The notes under the pieces were generated by a model. It worked only from the letters and a program-made list of their open reading frames with translations, was not told the DNA's origin and did no database searches. This document shows positions 37,161 to 50,600 of a DNA stretch of 64,000 nt, piece by piece (position 1 is the stretch's first letter; the number at the start of each line of letters is the position of its first letter). The translations under genes and the position numbers were made by a program. Source of the DNA: Sipunculus nudus (taxonomy: Eukaryota; Annelida; Sipuncula; Golfingiida; Sipunculidae). The stretch covers positions 41,829,973 to 41,893,972 of the forward strand of contig CM049319.1 of the NCBI GenBank assembly GCA_026874595.1, given 5' to 3'.

Positions 37161-38769
37161 CAAACGTCGTTTTCGCCGAAATCAGCTCGGTTTTCGCGTA
37201 ATACAAGATCGTGTTTTCTGCAAAAATGGCCGATTTAAATTGCGAAAGAAGCGTTTTACAAGCTTCATTAGGCCATTTAGAAGCTGTTACAAACGTCGTT
37301 TTGGCCGAAATCAGCTCGGTTTTCGCGTATACAAGATCGTGTTTTCTGCAAAAATGGCCGATTTAAATTGCGAAAGAAGCGTTTTACAAGCTTCATTAGG
37401 CCATTTAGAAGCTGTTACAAACGTCGTTTTGGCCGAAATCAGCTCGGTTTTCGCGTAATACAAGATCGTGTTTTCTGCAAAAATGGCCGATTTAAATTGC
37501 GAAAGAAGCGTTTTACAAGCTTCATTAGGCCATTTAGAAGCTGTTACAAACGTCGTTTTGGCCGAAATCAGCTCGGTTTTCGCGTAATACAAGATCGTGT
37601 TTTCTGCAAAAATGGCCGATTTAAATTGCGAAAGAAGCGTTTTACAAGCTTCATTAGGCCATTTAGAAGCTGTTACAAACGTCGTTTTGGCCGAAATCAG
37701 CTCGGTTTTCGCGTAATACAAGATCGTGTTTTCTGCAAAAATGGCCGATTTAAATTGCGAAAGAAGCGTTTTACAAGCTTCATTAGGCCATTTAGAAGCT
37801 GTTACAAACGTCGTTTTGGCCGAAATCAGCTCGGTTTTCGCGTAATACAAGATCGTGTTTTCTGCAAAAATGGCCGATTTAAATTGCGAAAGAAGCGTTT
37901 TACAAGCTTCATTAGGCCATTTTAGAAGCTGTTACAAACGTCGTTTTGGCCGAAATCAGCTCGGTTTTCGCGTAATACAAGATCGTGTTTTCTGCAAAAA
38001 TGGCCGATTTAAATTGCGAAAGAAGCGTTTACAAGCTTCATTAGGCCATTTAGAAGCTGTTACCAACGTCGTTTTGGCCGAAAATCAGCTCGGTTTTCGC
38101 GTAATACAAGATCGTGTTTTCTGCAAAAATGGCCGATTTAAATTGCGAAAGAAGCGTTTTACAAGCTTCATTAGGCCATTTAGAAGCTGTTACAAACGTC
38201 GTTTTGGCCGAAATCAGCTCGGTTTTCGCGTAATACAAGATCGTGTTTTCTGCAAAAATGGCCGATTTAAATTGCGAAAGAAGCGTTTTACAAGCTTCAT
38301 TAGGCCATTTAGAAGCTGTTACAAACGTCGTTTTCGCCGAAATCAGCTCGGTTTTCGCGTAATACAAGATCGTGTTTTCTGCAAAAATGGCCGATTTAAA
38401 TTGCGAAAGAAGCGTTTTACAAGCTTCATTAGGCCATTTAGAAGCTATTACAAACGTCGTTTTCGCCGAAATCAGCTCGGTTTTCGCGTAATACAAGATC
38501 GTGTTTTCTGCAAAAATGGCCGATTTAAATTGCGAAAGAAGCGTTTTACAAGGTTCATTAGGCCATTTAGAGCTGTTACAAACGTCGTTTTGGCCGAAAT
38601 CAGCTCGGTTTTCGCGTAATACAAGATCGTGTTTTCTGCAAAAAATGGCCGATTTAAATTGCGAAAGAAGCGTTTTACAAGCTTCATTAGGCCATTTAGA
38701 AGCTGTTACAAACGTCGTTTTCGCCGAAATCAGCTCGGTTTTCGCGTAATACAAGATCGTGTTTTCTGC

Positions 38770-39414
38770 AAAAATGGCCGATTTAAATTGCGAAAGAAGG
38801 GTTTTACAAGCTTCATTAGGCCATTTAGAAGCTGTTACAAACGTCGTTTTGGCCGAAATCAGCTCGCTTTTCGCGTAATTCAAGATCGTGTTTTCTGCAA
38901 AAATGGCCGATTTAAATTGCGAAAGAAGCGTTTTACAAGCTTCATTAGGCCATTTAGAAGCTGTTACAAAACGTCGTTTTGGCCGAAATCAGCTCGCTTT
39001 TCGCGTAATACAAGATCGTGTTTTCTGCAAAAATGGCCGATTTAAATTGCGAAAGAAGCGTTTTACAAGCTTCATTAGGCCATTTAGAAGATGTTACAAA
39101 CGTCGTTTTCGCCGAAATCAGCTCGGTTTTCGCGTAATACAAGATCGTGTTTTCTGCAAAAATGGCCGATTTAAATTGCGAAAGAAGCGTTTTACAAGCT
39201 TCATTAGGCCATTTAGAAGCTGTTACAAACGTCGTTTTGGCCGAAATCAGCTCGGTTTTCGCGTAATACAAGATCGTGTTTTCTGCAAAAATGGCCGATT
39301 TAAATTGCGAAAGAAGCGTTTTACAAGCTTCATTAGGCCATTTAGAAGCTGTTACAAACGTCGTTTTCGCCGAAATCAGCTCGGTTTTCGCGTAATACAA
39401 GATCGTGTTTTCTG
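38770..39414 (-). repeat. 5-monomer unit, copy 1
   Basis: Monomer order: GAAGGG + AGCTCGC + GTAATTC; AGCTCGC; GAAGATG; plain; plain. The first marker recurs exactly 645 bases (5 x 129) downstream. A one-base insertion (ACAAAACGTC near 38970) and a one-base loss near 39417 cancel out. Confidence 0.82.
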
Positions 39415-39930
39415 CAAAATGGCCGATTTAAATTGCGAAAGAAGGGTTTTACAAGCTTCATTAGGCCATTTAGAAGCTGTTACAAACGTCGTTTTGGCCG
39501 AAATCAGCTCGCTTTTCGCGTAATTCAAGATCGTGTTTTCTGCAAAAATGGCCGATTTAAATTGCGAAAGAAGCGTTTTACAAGCTTCATTAGGCCCATT
39601 TAGAAGCTGTTACAAACGTCGTTTTGGCCGAAATCAGCTCGCTTTTCGCGTAATACAAGATCGTGTTTTCTGCAAAAATGGCCGATTTAAATTGCGAAAG
39701 AAGCGTTTTACAAGCTTCATTAGGCCATTTAGAAGATGTTACAAACGTCGTTTTCGCCGAAATCAGCTCGGTTTTCGCGTAATACAAGATCGTGTTTTCT
39801 GCAAAAATGGCCGATTTAAATTGCGAAAGAAGCGTTTTACAAGCTTCATTAGGCCATTTAGAAGCTGTTACAAACGTCGTTTTGGCCGAAATCAGCTCGG
39901 TTTTCGCGTAATACAAGATCGTGTTTTCTG
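39415..39930 (-). repeat. 5-monomer unit, copy 2 (four monomers match)
   Basis: The same monomer order as 38770-39414 holds for four monomers. It then diverges at a monomer with private changes (GGCCTATTT and TTGAGAAAG near 39940-39955). An extra C is present near 39595. Confidence 0.78.
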
Positions 39931-40734
39931 CAAAAATGGCCTATTTAAATTGAGAAAGAAGGGTTTTACAAGCTTCATTAGGCCATTTAGAAGCTGTTAC
40001 AAACGTCGTTTTGGCCGAAATCAGCTCGGTTTTCGCGTAATACAAGATCGTGTTTTCTGCAAAAATGGCCGATTTAAATTGCGAAAGAAGCGTTTTACAA
40101 GCTTCATTAGGCCATTTAGAAGCTGTTACAAACGTCGTTTTGGCCGAAATCAGCTCGGTTTTCGCGTAATACAAGATCGTGTTTTCTGCAAAAATGGCCG
40201 ATTTAAATTGCGAAAGAAGGGTTTTACAAGCTTCATTAGGCCATTTAGAAGCTGTTACAAACGTCGTTTTGGCCGAAATCAGCTCGGTTTTCGCGTAATA
40301 CAAGATCGTGTTTTCTGCAAAAATGGCCGATTTAAATGCGAAAGAAGCGTTTTACAAGCTTCATTAGGCCATTTAGAAGCTGTTACAAACGTCGTTTTGG
40401 CCGAAATCAGCTCGGTTTTCGCGTAATACAAGATCGTGTTTTCTGCAAAAAATGGCCGATTTAAATTGCGAAGAAGCGTTTTACAAGCTTCATTAGGCCA
40501 TTTAGAAGCTGTTACAAACGTCGTTTTGGCCGAAATCAGCTCGGTTTTCGCGTAATACAAGATCGTGTTTTCTGCAAAATGGCCGATTTAAATTGCGAAA
40601 GAAGCGTTTTACAAGCTTCATTAGGCCATTTAGAAGCTGTTACAAACGTCGTTTTCGCCGAAATCAGCTCGGTTTTCGCGTAATACAAGATCGTGTTTTC
40701 TGCAAAAATGGCCGATTTAAATTGCGAAGAAGGG

Positions 40735-41946
40735 TTTTACAAGCTTCATTAGGGCCATTTAGAAGCTGTTACAAACGTCGTTTTGGCCGAAATCAGCTCG
40801 CTTTTCGCGTAATTCAAGATCGTGTTTTCTGCAAAAATGGCCGATTTAAATTGCGAAAGAAGCGTTTTACAAGCTTCATTAGGCCATTTAGAAGCTGTTA
40901 CAAACGTCGTTTTGGCCGAAATCAGCTCGGTTTTCGCGTAATACAAGATCGTGTTTTCTGCAAAAATGGCCGATTTAAATTGCGAAAGAAGCGTTTTACA
41001 AGCTTCATTAGGCCATTTAGAAGCTGTTACAAACGTCGTTTTGGCCGAAATCAGCTCGGTTTTCGCGTAATACAAGATCGTGTTTTCTGCAAAAATGGCC
41101 GATTTAAATTGCGAAAGAAGCGTTTTTACAAGCTTCATTAGGCCATTTAGAAGCTGTTACAAACGTCGTTTTGGCCGAAATCAGCTCGGTTTTCGCGTAA
41201 TACAAGATCGTGTTTTCTGCAAAAATGGCCGATTTAAATTGCGAAAGAAGCGTTTTACAAGCTTCATTAGGCCATTTAGAAGCTGTTACAAACGTCGTTT
41301 TGGCCGAAATCAGCTCGGTTTTCGCGTAATACAAGATCGTGTTTTCTGCAAAAATGGCCGATTTAAATTGCGAAAGATGCGTTTTACAAGCTTCATTAGG
41401 CCATTTAGAAGCTGTTACAAACGTCGTTTTGGCCGAAATCAGCTCGGTTTTCGCGTAATACAAGATCGTGTTTTCTGCAAAAATGGCCGATTTAAATTGC
41501 GAAAGAAGCGTTTTACAAGCTTCATTAGGCCATTTAGAAGCTGTTACAAACGTCGTTTTGGTCGAAATCAGCTCGGTTTTCGCGTAATACAAGATCGTGT
41601 TTTCTGCAAAAATGGCCGATTTAAATTGCGAAAGATGCGTTTTACAAGCTTCATTAGGCCATTTAGAAGCTGTTACAAACGTCGTTTTGGCCGAAATCAG
41701 CTCGGTTTTCGCGTAATACAAGATCGTGTTTTCTGCAAAAATGGCCGATTTAAATTGCGAAAGAAGCGTTTTACAAGCTTCATTAGGCCATTTAGAAGCT
41801 GTCACAAACGTCGTTTTGGCCGAAATCAGCTCGGTTTTCGCGTAATACAAGATCGTGTTTTCTGCAAAAATGGCCGATTTAAATTGCGAAAGAAGCGTTT
41901 TACAAGCTTCATTAGGCCATTTAGAAGCTATTACAAACGTCGTTTT
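40735..41946 (-). repeat. Segmental duplication S2, copy 2, truncated by gap 2
   Basis: Carries GTAATTCAAG (40813), AGATGCG (41376), GTTTTGGTCG (41561), AGATGCG (41634), GAAGCTGTCAC (41801) and GAAGCTATTAC (41930), each 4772-4773 bases from its counterpart in 35960-37160. The copy runs directly into the Ns, so its true right end is unknown. Confidence 0.9.
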
Positions 41947-42446
41947 NNNNNNNNNNNNNNNNNNNNNNNNNNNNNNNNNNNNNNNNNNNNNNNNNNNNNN
42001 NNNNNNNNNNNNNNNNNNNNNNNNNNNNNNNNNNNNNNNNNNNNNNNNNNNNNNNNNNNNNNNNNNNNNNNNNNNNNNNNNNNNNNNNNNNNNNNNNNNN
42101 NNNNNNNNNNNNNNNNNNNNNNNNNNNNNNNNNNNNNNNNNNNNNNNNNNNNNNNNNNNNNNNNNNNNNNNNNNNNNNNNNNNNNNNNNNNNNNNNNNNN
42201 NNNNNNNNNNNNNNNNNNNNNNNNNNNNNNNNNNNNNNNNNNNNNNNNNNNNNNNNNNNNNNNNNNNNNNNNNNNNNNNNNNNNNNNNNNNNNNNNNNNN
42301 NNNNNNNNNNNNNNNNNNNNNNNNNNNNNNNNNNNNNNNNNNNNNNNNNNNNNNNNNNNNNNNNNNNNNNNNNNNNNNNNNNNNNNNNNNNNNNNNNNNN
42401 NNNNNNNNNNNNNNNNNNNNNNNNNNNNNNNNNNNNNNNNNNNNNN
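41947..42446. other. Assembly gap 2 (500 N)
   Basis: Exactly 500 Ns. Both flanks are satellite in the same (minus) orientation. The left flank is family A sequence duplicated from about 36-37 kb; the right flank leads into family B. The change of family therefore coincides with this gap. Confidence 0.99.
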
Positions 42447-44530
42447 TTTAAATTGCGAAAGAAGCGTTTTACAAGCTTCATTAGGCCATTTAGAAGCTGT
42501 TACAAACGTCGTTTTCGCCGAAATCAGCTCGGTTTTCGCGTAATACAAGATCGTGTTTTCTGCAAAAATGGCCGATTTAATTGCGAAAGAAGCGTTTTAC
42601 AAGCTTCATTAGGCCATTTAGAAGCTGTTACAAACGTCGTTTTGGCCGAAATCAGCTCGGTTTTCGCGTAATACAAGATCGTGTTTTCTGCAAAAATGGC
42701 CGATTTAAATTGCGAAAGAAGGGTTTTACAAGCTTCATTAGGCCATTTAGAAACTGTTACAAACGTCGTTTTGGCCGAAATCAGCTCGGTTTTCGCGTAA
42801 TACAAGATCGTGTTTTCTGCAAAAATGGCCGATTTAAATTGCGAAAGAAGGTTTTACAAGCTTCATTAGGCCATTAGAAGCTGTTACAAACGTCGTTTTC
42901 GCCGAAATCAGCTCGGTTTTCGCGTAATACAAGATCGTGTTTTCTGCAAAAATGGCCGATTTAAATTGCGAAAGAAGCGTTTTACAAGCTTCATTAGGCC
43001 ATTTAGAAGCTGTTACAAAACGTCGTTTTGGCCGAAATCAGCTCGCTTTTCGCGTAATACAAGATCGTGTTTTCTGCAAAAATGGCCGATTTAAATTGCG
43101 AAAGAAGCGTTTTACAAGCTTCATTAGGCCATTTAGAAGATGTTACAAACGTCGTTTTCGCCGAAATCAGCTCGGTTTTCGCGTAATACAAGATCGTGTT
43201 TTCTGCAAAAATGGCCGATTTAAATTGCGAAAGAAGCGTTTTACAAGCTTCATTAGGCCATTTAGAAGCTGTTACAAACGTCGTTTTGGCCGAAATCAGC
43301 TCGGTTTTCGCGTAATACAAGATCGTGTTTTCTGCAAAAATGGCCGATTTAAATTTGCGAAAGAAGCGTTTTACAAGCTTCATTAGGCCATTTAGAAGCT
43401 GTTACAAAAGTCGTTTTCGCAGAAATCAGCTCGGTTTTCGCGTAATACAAGATCGTGTTTTCTGCAAAAATGGCCGATTTAAATTGCGAAAGAAGGGTTT
43501 TACAAGCTTCATTAGGCCATTTAGAAGCTGTTACAAACGTCGTTTTCGCCGAAATCAGCTCGGTTTTCGCGTAATACAAGATCGTGTTTTCTGCAAAAAT
43601 GGCCGATTTAAATTGCGAAAGAAGCGTTTTACAAGCTTCATTAGACCATTTAGAAGCTGTTACAAACGTCGTTTTGGCCGAAATCAGCTCGTTTTCGCGT
43701 AATACAAGATCGTGTTTTCTGCAAAAATGGCCGATTTAAATTGCGAAAGAAGCGTTTTACAAGCTTCATTAGGCCATTTAGAAGCTGTTACAAACGTCGT
43801 TTTGGCCGAAATCAGCTCGGTTTTCGCGTAATACAAGATCGTGTTTTCTGCAAAAATGGCCGATTTAAATTGCGAAAGAAGGGTTTTACAAGCTTCATTA
43901 GGCCATTTAGAAGCTGTTACAAACGTCGTTTTGGCCGAAATCAGCTCGGTTTTCGCGTAATACAAGATCGTGTTTTATGCAAAAATGGCCGATTTAAATT
44001 GCGAAAGAAGCGTTTTACAAGCTTCATTAGGCCATTTAGAAGCTGTTACAAACGTCGTTTTCGCCGAAATCAGCTCGGTTTTCGCGTAATACAAGATCGT
44101 GTTTTCTGCAAAAATGGCCGATTTAAATTGCGAAAGAAGCGTTTTACAAGCTTCATTAGGCCATTTAGAAGCTGTTACAAACGTCGTTTTCGCCGAAATC
44201 AGCTCGGTTTTCGCGTAATACAAGATCGTGTTTCTGCAAAAATGGCCGATTTAAATTGCGAAAGAAGCGTTTTACAAGCTTCATTAGGCCATTTAGAAGC
44301 TGTTACAAACGTCGTTTTCGCCGAAATCAGCTCGGTTTTCGCGTAATACAAGATCGTGTTTTCTGCAAAAATGGCCGATTTAAATTGCGAAAGAAGGGTT
44401 TTACAAGCTTCATTAGGCCATTTAGAAGCTGTTACAAACGTCGTTTTCGCCGAAATCAGCTCGGTTTTCGCGTAATACAAGATCGTGTTTTCTGCAAAAA
44501 TGGCCGATTTAAATTGCGAAAGAAGCGTTT

Positions 44531-45203
44531 TAGAAGCTTTATTAGGCCATTTAGCAGCTGTTACAAACGTCGTTTTGGCCGAATCAGCTCGGTTTTCGCG
44601 TAATACAAGATCGTGTTTTCTGCAAAAAATGGCCGATTTAAATTGCGAAAGAAGCGTTTTACAAGCTTCATTAGGCCATTTAGAAGCTGTTACAAACGTC
44701 GTTTTGCCCGAAATCAGCTCGGTTTTCGCGTATTACAAGATCGTGTTTTCTGCAAAAATGGCCGATTTAAATTGCGAAAGAAGCGTTTTACAAGCTTCAT
44801 TAGGCCATTTAGAAGCTGTTACAAACGTCGTTTTCGCCGAAATCAGCTCGGTTTTCGCGTAATACAAGATCGTGTTTTCTGCAAAAATGGCCGATTTAAA
44901 TTGCGAAAGAAGGGTTTTACAAGCTTCATTAGGCCATTTAGAAGCTGTTACAAACGTCGTTTTCGCCGAAATCAGCTCGGTTTTCGCGTAATACAAGATC
45001 GTGTTTTCTGCAAAAATGGCCGATTTAAATTGCGAAAGAAGCGTTTTACAAGCTTCATTAGGCCATTTAGAAGCTGTTACAAACGTCGTTTTGGCCGAAA
45101 TCAGCTCGGTTTTCGCGTAATACAAGATCGTGTTTTCTGCAAAAATGGCCGATTTAAATTGCGAAAGAAGCGTTTACAAGCTTCATTAGGCCATTTAGAA
45201 ACT
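44531..45203 (-). repeat. Family B signature, copy 1 in block 3
   Basis: TTAGAAGCTTTATTAGG (44531), GTTTTGCCCG with GCGTATTACAAG (44707), AGAAGGG (about 44910), GAAACTGTT (45198). A lost A in CCGAATCAG near 44582 and an extra A near 44628 are private to this copy. Confidence 0.83.
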
Positions 45204-46975
45204 GTTACAAACGTCGTTTTCGCCGAAATCAGCTCGGTTTTCGCGTAATACAAGATCGTGTTTTCTGCAAAAATGGCCGATTTAAATTGCGAAAGAAGCG
45301 TTTTACAAGCTTCATTAGGCCATTTAGAAGCTGTTACAAACGTCGTTTTGGCCGAAATCAGCTCGGTTTTCGCGTAATACAAGATCGTGTTTTCTGCAAA
45401 AATGGCCGATTTAAATTGCGAAAGAAGCGTTTTACAAGCTTCATTAGGCCATTTAGAAGCTGTTACAAACGTCGTTTTCGCCGAAATCAGCTCGGTTTTC
45501 GCGTAATACAAGATCGTGTTTTCTGCAAAAATGGCCGATTTAAATTGCGAAAGAAGCGTTTTACAAGCTTCATTAGGCCATTTAGAAGCTGTTACAAACG
45601 TCGTTTTGGCCGAAATCAGCTCGGTTTTCGCGTAATACAAGATCGTGTTTTCTGCAAAAATGGCCGATTTAAATTTGCGAAAGAAGCGTTTTACAAGCTT
45701 CATTAGGCCATTTAGAAGCTGTTACAAACGTCGTTTTGGCCGAAATCAGCTCGGTTTTCGCGTAATACAAGATCGTGTTTTCTGCAAAAATGGCCGATTT
45801 AAATTGCGAAAGAAGCGTTTTACAAGCTTCATTAGGCCATTTAGAAGCTGTTACAAACGTCGTTTTGGCCGAAATCAGCTCGGTTTTCGCGTAATACAAG
45901 ATCGTGTTTTTCTGCAAAATGGCCGATTTAAATTGCGAAAGAGCGTTTTACAAGCTTCATTAGGCCATTTAGAAGCTGTTACAAACGTCGTTTTGGCCGA
46001 AATCAGCTCGGTTTTCGCGTAATACAAGATCGTGTTTTCTGCAAAAATGGCCGATTTAAATTGCGAAAGAAGCGTTTTACAAGCTTCATTAGACCATTTA
46101 GAAGCTGTTACAAACGTCGTTTTGGCCGAAATCAGCTCGGTTTTCGCGTAATACAAGATCGTGTTTTCTGCAAAAATGGCCGATTTAAATTGCGAAAGAA
46201 GCGTTTTACAAGCTTCATTAGGCCATTTAGAAGCTGTTACAAACGTCGTTTTGGCCGAAATCAGCTCGGTTTTCGCGTAATACAAGATCGTGTTTTCTGC
46301 AAAAATGGCCGATTTAAATTGCGAAAGAAGGTTTTACAAGCTTCATTAGGCCATTTAGAAGCTGTTACAAACGTCGTTTTGGCCGAAATCAGCTCGGTTT
46401 TCGCGTAATACAAGATCGTGTTTTCTGCAAAAATGGCCGATTTAAATTGCGAAAGAAGCGTTTACAAGCTTCATTAGGCCATTTAGAAGCTGTTACAAAC
46501 GTCGTTTTCGCCGAAATCAGCTCGGTTTTCGCGTAATACAAGATCGTGTTTTCTGCAAAAATGGCCGATTTAAATTGCGAAAGAAGCGTTTTACAAGCTT
46601 CATTAGGCCATTAGAAGCTGTTACAAACGTCGTTTTCGCCGAAATCAGCTCGGTTTTCGCGTATACAAGATCGTGTTTTCTGCAAAAATGGCCGATTTAA
46701 ATTGCGAAAGAAGCGTTTTACAAGCTTCATTAGGCCATTTAGAAGCTGTTACAAACGTCGTTTTCGCCGAAATCAGCTCGGTTTTCGCGTAATACAAGAT
46801 CGTGTTTTCTGCAAAAATGGCCGATTTAAATTGCGAAAGAAGGGTTTTACAAGCTTCATTAGGCCATTTAGAAGCTGTTACAAACGTCGTTTTCGCCGAA
46901 ATCAGCTCGGTTTTCGCGTAATACAAGATCGTGTTTCTGCAAAAATGGCCGATTTAAATTGCGAAAGAAGCGTTT

Positions 46976-47646
46976 TAGAAGCTTTATTAGGCCATTTAGA
47001 AGCTGTTACAAACGTCGTTTTGGCCGAAATCAGCTCGGTTTTCGCGTAATACAAGATCGTGTTTTCTGCAAAAATGGCCGATTTAAATTGCGAAAGAAGC
47101 GTTTTACAAGCTTCATTAGGCCATTTAGAAGCTGTTACAAACGTCGTTTTGCCCGAATCAGCTCGGTTTTCGCGTATTACAAGATCGTGTTTTCTGCAAA
47201 AAATGGCCGATTTAAATTGCGAAAGAAGCGTTTTACAAGCTTCATTAGGCCATTTAGAAGCTGTTACAAACGTCGTTTTCGCCGAAATCAGCTCGGTTTT
47301 CGCGTAATACAAGATCGTGTTTTCTGCAAAAATGGCCGATTTTAATGCGAAAGAAGGGTTTTACAAGCTTCATTAGGCCATTTAGAAGCTGTTACAAACG
47401 TCGTTTTCGCCGAAATCAGCTCGGTTTTCGCGTAATACAAGATCGTGTTTTCTGCAAAAATGGCCGATTTAAATTGCGAAAGAAGCGTTTTACAAGCTTC
47501 ATTAGGCCATTTAGAAGCTGTTACAAACGTCGTTTTGGCCGAAATCAGCTCGGTTTCGCGTAATACAAGATCGTGTTTTCTGCAAAAATGGCCGATTTAA
47601 ATTGCGAAAGAAGCGTTTACAAGCTTCATTAGGCCATTTAGAAACT
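46976..47646 (-). repeat. Family B signature, copy 2 in block 3
   Basis: Same four markers at 46976, 47152, about 47355 and 47641. It lies 2445 bases from copy 1, that is 19 monomers less 6 bases of net indels. It has several indels, including TTTTAATGCG near 47341. Confidence 0.82.
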
Positions 47647-50600
47647 GTTACAAACGTCGTTTTCGCCGAAATCAGCTCGGTTTTCGCGTAATACAAGATC
47701 GTGTTTTCTGCAAAATGGCTGATTTAAATTGCGAAAGAAGCGTTTTACAAGCTTCATTAGGCCATTTAGAAGCTGTTACAAACGTCGTTTTGGCCGAAAT
47801 CAGCTCGGTTTTCGCGTAATACAAGAAGATCGTGTTTTCTGCAAAAATGGCCGATTTAAATTGCGAAAGAAGCGTTTTACAAGCTTCATTAGGCCATTTA
47901 GAAGCTGTTACAAACGTCGTTTTGGCCGAAATCAGCTCGGTTTTCGCGTAATACAAGATCGTGTTTTCTGCAAAAATGGCCGATTTAAATTGCGAATGAA
48001 GCGTTTTACAGCTTCATTAGGCCATTTAGAAGCTGTTACAAACGTCGTTTTGGCCGAAATCAGCTCGGTTTTCGCGTAATACAAGATCGTGTTTTCTGCA
48101 AAAATGGCCGATTTTAAATTGCGAAAGAAGCGTTTTACAAGCTTCATTAGGCCATTTAGAAGCTGTTACAAACGTCGTTTTGGCCGAAATCAGCTCGGTT
48201 TTCGCGTAATACAAGATCGTGTTTTCTGCAAAAATGGCCGATTTAAATTGCGAAAGAAGCGTTTTACAAGCTTCATTAGGCCATTTAGAAGCTGTTACAA
48301 ACGTCGTTTTGGCCGAATCAGCTCGGTTTTCGCGTAATACAAGATCGTGTTTTCTGCAAAAATGCCGATTTAAATTGCGAAAGAAGCGTTTTACAAGCTT
48401 CATTAGGCCATTTAGAAGCTGTTACAAACGTCGTTTTGGCCGAAATCAGCTCGCTTTTCGCGTAATACAAGATCGTGCTTTTCTGCAAAAATGCCGATTT
48501 AAATTGCGAAAGAAGCGTTTTACAAGCTTCATTAGGCCATTTAGAAGCTGTTACAAACGTCGTTTTCGCCGAAATCAGCTCGGTTTTCGCGTAATACAAG
48601 ATCGTGTTTTCTGCAAAAATGGCCGATTTAAATTGCGAAAGAAGCGTTTTACAAGCTTCATTAGGCCATTTAGAAGCTGTTACAAACGTCGTTTTGGCCG
48701 AAATCAGCTCGGTTTTCGCGTAATACAAGATCGTGTTTTCTGCAAAAATGGCCGATTTAAATTGCGAAAGAAGCGTTTTACAAGCTTCATTAGGCCATTT
48801 AGAAACTGTTACAAACGTCGTTTTCGCCGAAATCAGCTCGGTTTTCGCGTAATACAAGATCGTGTTTTCTGCAAAAATGGCCGATTTAAATTGCGAAAGA
48901 AGCGTTTTACAAGCTTCATTAGGCCATTTAGAAGCTGTTACAAACGTCGTTTTGGCCGAAATCAGCTCGGTTTTCGCGTAATACAAGATCGTGTTTTCTG
49001 CAAAAATGGCCGATTTAAATTGCGAAAGAAGCGTTTTACAAGCTTCATTAGGCCATTTAGAAGCTGTTACAAACGTCGTTTTGGCCGAAATCAGCTCGGT
49101 TTTCGCGTAATACAAGATCGTGTTTTCTGCAAAAATGGCCGATTTAAATTGCGAAAGAAGCGTTTTACAAGCTTCATTAGGCCATTTAGAAGCTGTTACA
49201 AACGTCGTCTTTGGCCGAAATCAGCTCGGTTTTCGCGTAATACAAGATCGTGTTTTCTGCAAAAATGGCCGATTTAAATTGCGAAAGAAGCGTTTTTACA
49301 AGCTTCATTAGGCCATTTAGAAGCTGTTACAAACGTCGTTTTGGCCGAAATCAGCTCGGTTTTCGCGTAATACAAGATCGTGTTTTCTGCAAAAATGGCC
49401 GATTTAAATTGCGAAAGAAGCGTTTTACAAGCTTCATTAGGCCATTTAGAAGCTGTTACAAACGTCGTTTTGGCCGAAATCAGCTCGGTTTTCGCGTAAT
49501 ACAAGATCGTGTTTTCTGCAAAAATGGCCGATTTAAATTGCGAAAGAAGCGTTTTACAAGCTTCATTAGGCCATTTAGAAGCTGTTACAAATGTCGTTTT
49601 GGCCGAAATCAGCTCGGTTTTCGCGTAATACAAGATCGTGTTTTCTGCAAAAAATGGCCGATTTAAATTGCGAAAGAAGCGTTTTACAAGCTTCATTAGG
49701 CCATTTAGAAGCTGTTACAAACGTCGTTTTGGCCGAAATCAGCTCGGTTTTCGCGTAATACAAGATCGTGTTTTCTGCAAAAATGGCCGATTTAAATTGC
49801 GAAAGAAGCGTTTTACAAGCTTCATTAGGCCATTTAGAAGCTGTTACAAACGTCGTTTTCGCCGAAATCAGCTCGGTTTTCGCGTAATACAAGATCGTGT
49901 TTTCTGCAAAAATGGCCGATTTAAATTGCGAAAGAAGCGTTTTACAAGCTTCATTAGGCCATTTAGAAGCTGTTTACAAACGTCGTTTTGGCCGAAATCA
50001 GCTCGGTTTTCGCGTAATACAAGATCGTGTTTTCTGCAAAAATGGCCGATTTAATTGCGAAAGAAGCGTTTTACAAGCTTCATTAGGCCATTAAGAAGCT
50101 GTTACAAACGTCGTTTTCGCCGAAATCAGCTCGCTTTTCGCGTAATACAAGATCGTGTTTTCTGCAAAAATGGCCGATTTAAATTGCGAAAGAAGCGTTT
50201 TACAAGCTTCATTAGGCCATTTAGAAGCTGTTACAAACGTCGTTTTTGCCGAAATCAGCTCGGTTTTCGCGTAATACAAGATCGTGTTTTCTGCAAAAAT
50301 GGCCGATTTAAATTGCGAAAGAAGGGTTTTACAAGCTTCATTAGGCCATTTAGAAGCTGTTACAAAACGTCGTTTTGGCCGAAATCAGCTCGGTTTTCGC
50401 GTAATACAAGATCGTGTTTTCTGCAAAAATGGCCGATTTAAATTGCGAAAGAAGCGTTTTACAAGCTTCATTAGGCCATTTAGAAGCTGTTACAAACGTC
50501 GTTTTGGCCGAAATCAGCTCGTTTTCGCGTAATACAAGATCGTGTTTTCTGCAAAAATGGCCGATTTAAATTGCGAAAGAAGCGTTTTACAAGCTTCATT

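Larger units (their letters stand above)
6514..41946 (-). repeat. 129-bp satellite array, block 2 (mainly family A, minus orientation)
   Basis: About 275 monomers read continuously on the minus strand, with HindIII sites at 129-base spacing. The dominant polymorphism is GTTTTGGCCG versus GTTTTCGCCG. Recurrent family A variants include AGATGCG (for example 11961, 28601, 29891, 36603, 36861), GAAGCTATTAC (10709, 30187, 33413, 37157, 41930), GCGTAATTCAAG (7136, 18236, 19395, 27522) and GCGAGAG (9247, 14795, 23180, 24599). The family B variant GTTTTGCCCG was not seen. There is no non-satellite sequence, so no stretch can hold an ordinary gene. Indels are sparse from 11.1 to 30.7 kb and dense from 30.7 kb to the gap. 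Confidence 0.97.
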
